Origin: Bacillus sp. UNC41MFS5
GTDB taxonomy: Bacteria > Bacillota > Bacilli > Bacillales_B > DSM-18226
DNA: 64,000 bases
Direction of reading: 5' to 3'
Assembly (NCBI RefSeq): GCF_000686805.1
Contig: NZ_KK366018.1
Location: 285,759 to 349,758 of the forward strand
The notes beneath the pieces were generated by a model. It worked only from the letters and a program-made list of their open reading frames with translations, ran no database searches and was not told the origin of the DNA. The translations under genes and the position numbers were made by a program. Positions 57,892-64,000 of this stretch are shown piece by piece. Each line of letters starts with the position of its first letter. Within the stretch, counting starts at the first letter, position 1.

Positions 57892-59310
57892 TTAGATTGA
57901 TAGTGTTTCGCTTTGGTTGACAAGCGCACTTTTATTATATTTTTCACGCTTCAAATATTTACCCGAACCTGGCTTACCAACAAACTGCTTGTCACGGACT
58001 ACAAATTCTCCACGGGACAACACGGAAACTGGCTCCCCAGTAATTTTCATTCCTTCAAAGGCGTTATAATCCACAGCCATATGGTGGGTTTCAGCCGAAA
58101 TTACGCGCTCAATATTCGGATCAAAAATGACAAGGTCTGCATCTGCACCAACAGCGATTGTCCCTTTTTTCGGGAATAGACCAAATAGCTTTGCGCTCCT
58201 TGTTGAGGTAATATCAACAAATTGATTTAAACTAATCCGGCCCTTCTTCACCCCTTCAGAGAATAAAACCGACAAACGATCCTCAATAATTGGGCCTCCA
58301 TTCGGAATTTTAGTAAAATCATCCCTTCCTAAATCCTTTTGCCCTTTAAAATCAAAGGAGCACTGATCGGAGCCGATGGTTTGCAGTTGACCGCTCTTTA
58401 AAGCATTCCATAAAACATCCTGATTCCACTTTTCTCGAAGCGGCGGTGACCAAACATATTTTGCCCCTTCGAAATTCGGTTTTTCTAAATAGCTTTGGTC
58501 AAGGACTAAATATTGAGGGCACGTTTCCCCCCAGACTTCAAAACCCTTACTGCGTGCTTTAGCAATTTGTTCCACTGCATCCGCACAGGAGACATGGACC
58601 ACATATAACTGTGAATTAGCAAGCCCCGTGAAATTTGCCGCACGTCCAGTCGCTTCTCCCTCTAGTTCTGGAGGTCTTGTTAATGCATGGTATATGGGAG
58701 CAGTATTCCCTTCGTCGAGGGCTTTCTTCGTTAAGTAATCAATGACATCGCCGTTTTCTGCATGGACCATTACCAGGGCACCGTGTTCTTTTGCGGAAAT
58801 TAAGGTCTTAAACAAGGTTTCATCATCCGCTTGAAATACATTTTTGTATGCCATAAATACCTTAAAGGAGGTAATACCTTCTTCATTAATAACCTGTGGA
58901 AGTTCGCCCAGGACATCTTCATTGATTTCTGAGATCATTAAATGGAACCCATAATCAATGACCGCTTTTTCTTTCGATTTATCATGCCAGGTTTGAATGG
59001 AATTTTTCAGTGGCTCACCCTTGTTGGTTAAGCAAAAATCAATAACCGTTGTCGTACCGCCGAAGGCAGCTGCAATCGTACCTGATTCAAAATCATCCTT
59101 TGTTACTGTTCCGCCAAAGGGCATATCGAGGTGAGTGTGTGGATCAATCCCGCCTGGAAAAACAAAACAGCCTTTTGCGTCGATAACTTCCGCACCGATC
59201 GCTGATAAATTTGAGCCGATTTGTGTGATCTTACCATCCTCAATCAATATTTCTCCTTGATACGTGTCAGCAGCGGTAACAATGATGCCATTTTTGATTA
59301 TTTTTTTCAT
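57892..59310 (-). CDS. hydA: Dihydropyrimidinase (hydantoinase family)
   Basis: 472 residues, full length. DPHTHLDMPFGGTVTKDDF carries the first metal-site His pair; GITSFKVFMAYKNVFQ has the Lys that becomes carboxylated; MVHAENGD and YVVHVSCADAVEQI provide the other His, and IGSDQCSFDFKGQKDLGRDDF the Asp. Opens dihydrouracil and dihydrothymine to N-carbamoyl-beta-amino acids. Directly follows preA (21 nt) with GGAGGG upstream of ATG. Confidence 0.95.
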   Translation of the reverse strand: MKKIIKNGIIVTAADTYQGEILIEDGKITQIGSNLSAIGAEVIDAKGCFVFPGGIDPHTHLDMPFGGTVTKDDFESGTIAAAFGGTTTVIDFCLTNKGEPLKNSIQTWHDKSKEKAVIDYGFHLMISEINEDVLGELPQVINEEGITSFKVFMAYKNVFQADDETLFKTLISAKEHGALVMVHAENGDVIDYLTKKALDEGNTAPIYHALTRPPELEGEATGRAANFTGLANSQLYVVHVSCADAVEQIAKARSKGFEVWGETCPQYLVLDQSYLEKPNFEGAKYVWSPPLREKWNQDVLWNALKSGQLQTIGSDQCSFDFKGQKDLGRDDFTKIPNGGPIIEDRLSVLFSEGVKKGRISLNQFVDITSTRSAKLFGLFPKKGTIAVGADADLVIFDPNIERVISAETHHMAVDYNAFEGMKITGEPVSVLSRGEFVVRDKQFVGKPGSGKYLKREKYNKSALVNQSETLSI

Positions 59311-59331
59311 CGGTAATTCCCTCCGTATAAT

Positions 59332-60618
59332 TTATTTGATAATATCTGCTTTACATTCGGCAACGCCGCTTAAGGCACCTTGACGTTCATTCCAAGTCAT
59401 TGGCGCTAATTCCCTCGTGGCTTCCACCATGTCAATGGCTCCATCGACCGGACAAACAATCGAGCATAAGTTACAGCCGACGCAATCTTCTTCACGTACC
59501 TTGAGGTAACTCTTCCCATTTTCGTCTTTCAACATATCGATACATTGGTGCGAAGTATCTTCACAGGCAATGTGGCATTTATTACAATTAATACAAACAT
59601 CCGTATTGATTTGTGCAACGATATTGTAATTTAAATCCAAATTGCCCCAATCCGAGTATCTAGGAACGGATTTCCCAATGATTTCAGAAACCGAAGCAAT
59701 CCCTTTGCTATCGAGGTAATGGCTAAGACCTTCAATCATGTCCTCGACAATGCGGAAACCATGGTGCATAGCGGCTGTACAAACTTGTACACCAGTGGCA
59801 CCCATCAACATAAACTCAACGGCATCCTTCCAGTTAGAAATCCCGCCAATCCCTGAAATTGGGACGTTAATACGTGGATGCCTTGCACATTCTGCAACCA
59901 TATTCAAAGCAATAGGCTTTACTGCAGGTCCACAATAACCGCCGTGTGCTCCTTTTCCGGCAACATGGGGAATGGTATTCCATGAATCAAGGTCGACCCC
60001 CATCAAGCTATTAATCGTATTAATCATAGAAATCGCATCAGCACCACCATTACATGCCGCTTCGGCCGTCGCCGTAATATCGGTAATATTTGGCGTTAAT
60101 TTTACAATAACAGGTGTCTTGGCCACTTCCTTCGCCCAATAGGTCTGGCGTTCAACTAGGGCTGGTACCTGCCCTGAAGCCGCACCCATCCCACGCTCGG
60201 CCATCCCGTGAGGACATCCGAAATTTAACTCAAGTCCATCCACCCCGACATCCTCGACACGTTTAACAATCTCATGCCACTTTTCTTGCTTTGGTTCAAC
60301 CATGAGCGAAGCAATGATAGCATGGTTTGGGAAGCGCTTCTTCGTTTCATAAATTTCTTTTAAATTAACATCTAAAGGTCTGTCAGTTATGAGTTCAATA
60401 TTATTGAAACCTGCCACCCTTTGTCCGTTAAAACTTACAGCTGCAAACCTTGATGATACATTCAGAATCGGATCGCCCAGCGTTTTCCAAACGGCCCCAC
60501 CCCATCCTGCATCAAAGGCTCTCTGTACTTGATAGCCAGAGTTGGTCGGCGGTGCTGAAGCCAGCCAGAACGGGTTAGGAGATTTAATCCCTGCAAGATT
60601 GATACGTAAATCAGCCAT
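59332..60618 (-). CDS. preA: NAD-dependent dihydropyrimidine dehydrogenase subunit PreA
   Basis: 428 residues: an FMN-binding TIM barrel to about 330 (LAGIKSPNPFWLASAPPTNS, ELNFGCPHGMAERGMGAASGQVP, AHGGYCGPAVKPIALN) then two 4Fe-4S motifs, CINCNKCHIAC and CVGCNLCSIVCPVDGA. Together with PreT reduces uracil and thymine to the dihydro forms or the reverse. The loop holding the mammalian DPD active-site Cys (LACGQ) reads AASGQ here. GGGGAG precedes ATG; 33 nt after preT. Confidence 0.94.
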   Translation of the reverse strand: MADLRINLAGIKSPNPFWLASAPPTNSGYQVQRAFDAGWGGAVWKTLGDPILNVSSRFAAVSFNGQRVAGFNNIELITDRPLDVNLKEIYETKKRFPNHAIIASLMVEPKQEKWHEIVKRVEDVGVDGLELNFGCPHGMAERGMGAASGQVPALVERQTYWAKEVAKTPVIVKLTPNITDITATAEAACNGGADAISMINTINSLMGVDLDSWNTIPHVAGKGAHGGYCGPAVKPIALNMVAECARHPRINVPISGIGGISNWKDAVEFMLMGATGVQVCTAAMHHGFRIVEDMIEGLSHYLDSKGIASVSEIIGKSVPRYSDWGNLDLNYNIVAQINTDVCINCNKCHIACEDTSHQCIDMLKDENGKSYLKVREEDCVGCNLCSIVCPVDGAIDMVEATRELAPMTWNERQGALSGVAECKADIIK

Positions 60619-60651
60619 CTATTTTTCTCCCCTTTATTTTCATTTGAGATA

Positions 60652-62022
60652 TTATTTTGCCGTCCCGACGAAGGAAGATTGCTTATGAATCGCATAAGCC
60701 ACATCTTTCCCCTGTTGTGCAGCGGTAACGACCATGGCGTCTCCATTTCCTTTTCCAAACACAACATCTCCGCATGCAAATACTTTTGGGTTGGAGGTTT
60801 GTAAGGTTTCAGAATCGACCTTGACAACCCCGCCATTATGCTCTATGCCGAACTCTTCAATCAGGTTAAGATGTCTAGTTTGACCAATCGCTTTCACCAC
60901 GGCATCGACCGGAAGGATATGCTCTGACCCTTCAATGGCTGTTGGACGTCGTCGACCATCTTTTTCAGGCTCACCAAGTTCCATTTTGATACACTCAATG
61001 CCAATCACCTTACCAGTTTCATCACCAATAATCCGTTTTGGAGCCGTTAACCAGCGGAATTCCACACCGTCCTGTTTGGCAAATTCATATTCAAAGTCAT
61101 AAGCGGTCATTTCTTCTTCCGTTCTTCGATATAGGATTTTGACGTTTTCTGCTCCTAACCGGACAGAACAGGTTGCCCCATCAATCGCGGTATTTCCCGC
61201 CCCAATGACAACAACGCGTTTTCCTACAAAGTCTTCAGATAACTGACCGCTTTTGGTTGCTTTGACAAATTCAATTGCATCATAAACTCCCGCTAGGTTT
61301 TCACCTTCCACACCAAGGTTTGGTACATGTGCCATACCTACTGCCAGGATGATATAATCAAACTTTCCAGTGATTTCTTCTACAGATATATCCTTACCGA
61401 CCACCGTGTTAGTTCGAATATCGACATTCAATTTCTCAACTTGTTCAACTTCCCAGAAAGAAATTCTTTGCGGTAACCGGAAAGAAACAATTCCGTACGT
61501 ATTTAAACCGCCCGCTTTCTCGGAACCTTCGAAAATCGTAACCTCGTATCCTAACCTTGCCAGTTCTCTTGCTGCGGATAGTCCGGCCGGCCCCCCGCCG
61601 ATGACAGCCACTTTTCTTCCATTGGCTTGACCCGGTTGAAAAAGTGTCTGATTATTTACCATTGCCCAATCAGTGGCATATCTTTGTAAATTACCAATCA
61701 TAATTGGTTTAGTAGAGTGATTTAGGACGCAAGCCCCTTCACATAATTCTTCAGTAGGACATACCCGCGAACAACTTGCGCCGACAGGATTGGATGACAT
61801 AATTGTTTTGGCAGATCCTAATAAGTTTCCTGAAGCAATTTTTTTAATAAAGGTAGGAATATCAATACCTGTCGGACAGGCTTTAATACACGGAGCATCA
61901 TAGCAATAGAGGCAGCGATTGGATTCTTCAACAGCCTCTCGGTTTGTCAGCCCACTTTCCACTTCTAGAAAGTTCTTTTCAAGATTAGATAAGGAAATGC
62001 GCTGCATTTTATCATTCGCCAT
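60652..62022 (-). CDS. preT: NAD-dependent dihydropyrimidine dehydrogenase subunit PreT
   Basis: 456 residues from ATG 62022 (AAGGAGG 7 nt upstream). N-terminal Fe-S domain (CLYCYDAPCIKACPTGIDIPTFIKKI, CSRVCPTEELCEGACVLNH) and GltD-like FAD/NAD(P) domains (KVAVIGGGPAGLSAARELARLGYEVTIFE, VVVIGAGNTAIDGATCSVRLGAENVKILYRR, VFACGDVVFGKGNGDAMVVTAAQQGKDVA). Passes electrons from NAD(P)H to PreA. First gene of the pyrimidine operon; a cre-like site lies 84 nt upstream. Confidence 0.94.
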   Translation of the reverse strand: MANDKMQRISLSNLEKNFLEVESGLTNREAVEESNRCLYCYDAPCIKACPTGIDIPTFIKKIASGNLLGSAKTIMSSNPVGASCSRVCPTEELCEGACVLNHSTKPIMIGNLQRYATDWAMVNNQTLFQPGQANGRKVAVIGGGPAGLSAARELARLGYEVTIFEGSEKAGGLNTYGIVSFRLPQRISFWEVEQVEKLNVDIRTNTVVGKDISVEEITGKFDYIILAVGMAHVPNLGVEGENLAGVYDAIEFVKATKSGQLSEDFVGKRVVVIGAGNTAIDGATCSVRLGAENVKILYRRTEEEMTAYDFEYEFAKQDGVEFRWLTAPKRIIGDETGKVIGIECIKMELGEPEKDGRRRPTAIEGSEHILPVDAVVKAIGQTRHLNLIEEFGIEHNGGVVKVDSETLQTSNPKVFACGDVVFGKGNGDAMVVTAAQQGKDVAYAIHKQSSFVGTAK

Positions 62023-62105
62023 AGAGAAACCTCCTTCATTTATATATCGATTTTTCAAAACTTTTTGAAGGCAGAAAGTTGTCCTGTTTTTTTACTGGAA
62101 TCGGA

Positions 62106-62120
62106 ATGTAAGCGCTTTAA
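62106..62120 (-). promoter_or_regulatory. cre-like (CcpA) site upstream of preT
   Basis: ATGTAAGCGCTTTAA matches the cre consensus WTGNAANCGNWWNCW with one mismatch. Remaining non-coding sequence to 62621 is AT-rich with no gene or clear promoter that I can support. Confidence 0.55.
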
Positions 62121-62621
62121 TAATTGAATACTACCAAAAAGGGACCAACTCCTTTTGTGCATATATGTATTTTGCAGAAAATTCTGCATCTTATTTTAAT
62201 TTTACAGACTGTTTATAGGCATTTCACCTGACAATCTGTAAAATAATGCATGCAATAAATTAACCATTATGTAAAAAAGTAAGATGTCTCCTAAGTATGT
62301 AGAATCAGAGAGGGAGCATTGATGTATGTTAGCGTTAAAAGGGAATATTAGATAAAGTTTTAACAGAGGGCAAGCTTTTTTGTATTCTTTTCTGAATACT
62401 TTTTCAATTTAACATAATGATACCAAAAAAATTGTAATAATATATCGAATTGTCAATTTTTCTTACATACTTTATTTGGTGGCTCCGGAAGGTTTGATTA
62501 TTTGAATTTTACTTGTTTAATTGGACTTCTTTTCTCTTAAAAAAATAAAATCCTTGATACAGCTCGAGTAAAAACTTCTCGACATTTTCTACTATTCTTG
62601 CATCCCTGTCCTTTCGAAAAA

Positions 62622-62651
62622 AAGTGTACCAACCGTAAAGGAGGTACACTT
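62622..62651 (-). terminator. Terminator after hemD-like gene
   Basis: AAGTGTACC pairs with GGTACACTT, and the minus strand exits through TTTTTTT. Confidence 0.85.
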
Positions 62652-62659
62652 AAAGCTGT

Positions 62660-63469
62660 TTAATTCAGAAAATATTTAGCTAACTCGACCACCATTGCCC
62701 CCATTCTTTCCTTTTCAGGAACCACAATTCTTTCGATTCCCTCATCTTTTAAAGCTGCTTCGGTTACTTTCCCAACCGCTCCGGCAACGACCTTTTCATT
62801 GAAAGCGGCAACGATATCTGCATAGGTATTATGTTCTCTTGCATATTCAAAAAGCGAGTGTACCTGGGTTGCTGTGGTAAAGCAAACTGCGTCACACTTA
62901 TCAAACTGCAGTTCATGTATCAACCGATCTACTGTCTCATTTTCAGGTGCAATATGCTGATAAGGAAGGATCTTTTTTACAGTTGCCCCGCGCTCTTCTA
63001 AGAATTTTGTTAATGCAGGTGCTGTTTCACCATGGAGTTGGACCATAACTCTCGTTCCAGAGAAATCTACGTTATCGAGTGCAAGTGCTAATCCTTTCGT
63101 TGTTCCATCCACATCGACCACAAGTGGTTTCAAATCATATTTTTTCAGAGCAGAGAGTGTTTTGTATCCTCTCGAGGCGATCTTAGCTTCACGAATATTC
63201 TTTAAAAATGAATCACTTAATCCAAGTTTTGTTGCTAAATCCACAAGTGTCTCAAAGCCAATCCCAGTGGTGAAAATCACCCAATCAGCCCCATTTTCCA
63301 CGAATTCACGTAAATCTGATTCTACTTCTTTCTCGGCTAAAAATACTGTCCCTTGAAGGGGTCGAATGAGAGGAACACCTCCCTGTTTTTCAATTAGTGT
63401 ACTTATTTCTTCTATTTTTCGCGATCCACAGATAACAACTTGCTTTCCGGTCAAACCCTTTTCCATCAT
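62660..63469 (-). CDS. hemD: Uroporphyrinogen-III synthase (HemD family)
   Basis: 269 residues with the two-domain HemD fold: VVICGSRKIEEISTLIEKQGGVPLIRPL, GADWVIFTTGIGFETLV, IASRGYKTLSALKKYDL, KCDAVCFTTATQVHSLFEYA, VAGAVGKVTEAALKDEGI. Cyclises hydroxymethylbilane in tetrapyrrole synthesis. It stands alone here, away from a hemAXCDBL operon, so may be a second copy linked to another tetrapyrrole route. It lies 14 nt downstream of an NAD(P)-binding protein gene. Confidence 0.85.
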   Translation of the reverse strand: MMEKGLTGKQVVICGSRKIEEISTLIEKQGGVPLIRPLQGTVFLAEKEVESDLREFVENGADWVIFTTGIGFETLVDLATKLGLSDSFLKNIREAKIASRGYKTLSALKKYDLKPLVVDVDGTTKGLALALDNVDFSGTRVMVQLHGETAPALTKFLEERGATVKKILPYQHIAPENETVDRLIHELQFDKCDAVCFTTATQVHSLFEYAREHNTYADIVAAFNEKVVAGAVGKVTEAALKDEGIERIVVPEKERMGAMVVELAKYFLN

Positions 63470-63483
63470 ACTTACCTCTCAGA

Positions 63484-64000
63484 CTAAATAATAATATTTT
63501 TTTCTTTTGCGATTTGATCAATCTTATGCGATGGATAAATATTCATCCCACTCTTCCCAACTATGGCTACTGCTGCCATTGCCGTTGCAACGTTTTTAGC
63601 TTCAATGGCTTTATAAGGTCCTAATGGACCAACCATGAGTACATTGATAAGAGCACTTGTTTTTGCGGCAATTTTTTCGCCGAAACGAAATTCTGTTCTT
63701 TCCCCTAATAAAAGTGATGGCCTAAAAATATGTACAGATGGTAAACTTAAATTATCTAAAGATTCTTCAACTTCACCCTTCACTCGATTATAAAAAATAC
63801 TTGATTTAGCATTTGCTCCCATTGCGGTAATAATAAGAAATTTCTCTACCTCGCTTACATTCGCTATTTTAGCTGCTTCGACTGGATATTCATAATCTAC
63901 TTTTCTAAAGGCTTCTTTACTTTTTGCTTTTTTAATGGTTGTTCCTAAACAGCAAAAGACGTCCGTTACCTGAAATAATTCTCGGTATGTATGAAGTTGC
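63484..64000 (-). CDS. NAD(P)H-binding atypical SDR (HTATIP2/TIP30-like), 5' end outside window
   Basis: 172 visible residues; the frame is open through base 63999, so the N-terminal Rossmann glycine motif lies beyond the window. Visible motifs: DVFCCLGTTIKKAKSKEAFRKVDYEYPVEAAKIA, FLIITAMGANAKSSIFYNRVKGEVEESL (the YxxxK-like NRVKGE), VHIFRPSLLLGERTEFRFGE, VATAMAAVAIVGKSG. An internal ATG at 63822 is not the start. Probably co-transcribed with hemD. Function unknown. Confidence 0.8.
   Translation of the reverse strand, partial: QLHTYRELFQVTDVFCCLGTTIKKAKSKEAFRKVDYEYPVEAAKIANVSEVEKFLIITAMGANAKSSIFYNRVKGEVEESLDNLSLPSVHIFRPSLLLGERTEFRFGEKIAAKTSALINVLMVGPLGPYKAIEAKNVATAMAAVAIVGKSGMNIYPSHKIDQIAKEKNIII

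Overview
The window looks like chromosomal DNA of an endospore-forming Bacillaceae (Bacillus, Neobacillus or Mesobacillus-like). The evidence is low GC, strong AAGGAGG-type ribosome binding sites, a complete gerA-type germinant receptor operon, a proline T-box before proBA, an MhqR-type operator before mhqD, and close relatives of Bacillus HmoA, MhqD and DeoR. There is no rRNA, transposase, CRISPR array or prophage. The genus is an inference.

Layout. (1) 1-2150: a minus-strand operon of a HAD sugar phosphatase and a SetA-like sugar efflux pump, preceded by two tandem BglG/LicT-type antiterminator (RAT) elements and a terminator. (2) 2.2-25.7 kb: mostly housekeeping and envelope genes. These include czcD, small conserved proteins, a MoxR/DUF58/DUF4350/DUF4129 membrane-linked cluster with RDD and SpoIIM neighbours, a family-2 glycosyltransferase, CapA, PepF, TrhO, a GH18 glycosidase, HmoA, a quinone-detoxification-like trio and an LCP protein. 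(3) 25.9-29.7 kb: the germinant receptor operon, then an odd tRNA-like gene. (4) 29.8-32.1 kb: feoA with a split feoB. (5) 32.7-38.0 kb: a nuclease-helicase, then proBA under a T-box, with a MITE inserted between T-box and proB. (6) 38.1-44.3 kb: mhqD, DUF3307/SatD, an SF1 helicase, an acidic repeat protein and a small XRE protein.

(7) 44.4-52.0 kb is the most distinctive region: a bacterial microcompartment (BMC) operon. It has a DeoR/SorC regulator, PduL, a flavoprotein, an acylating aldehyde dehydrogenase, triose-phosphate isomerase, an RpiB-like isomerase, deoxyribose-phosphate aldolase, two BMC-H shell proteins and three EutN/CcmL pentamers. Five of the six non-regulatory proteins outside the shell start with an amphipathic helix typical of BMC cargo. 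The expected chemistry is deoxyribose-5-P to glyceraldehyde-3-P plus acetaldehyde, then acetyl-CoA and acetyl-P. It fits the sugar-phosphate-utilising (SPU) BMC class, but has an apparently targeted TPI and an RpiB whose catalytic Cys66 is Asp.

(8) 52.2-62.0 kb: reductive pyrimidine degradation (preT, preA, dihydropyrimidinase, a PucR-type regulator, methylmalonate-semialdehyde dehydrogenase and an omega-aminotransferase), with a second copy of the MITE inside. beta-Ureidopropionase is not seen. Regions 7 and 8 together would consume both the base and the sugar-phosphate of pyrimidine deoxynucleosides. Each has a CcpA (cre)-like site upstream. (9) 62.6-64.0 kb: hemD-like gene and a partial NAD(P)-binding protein.
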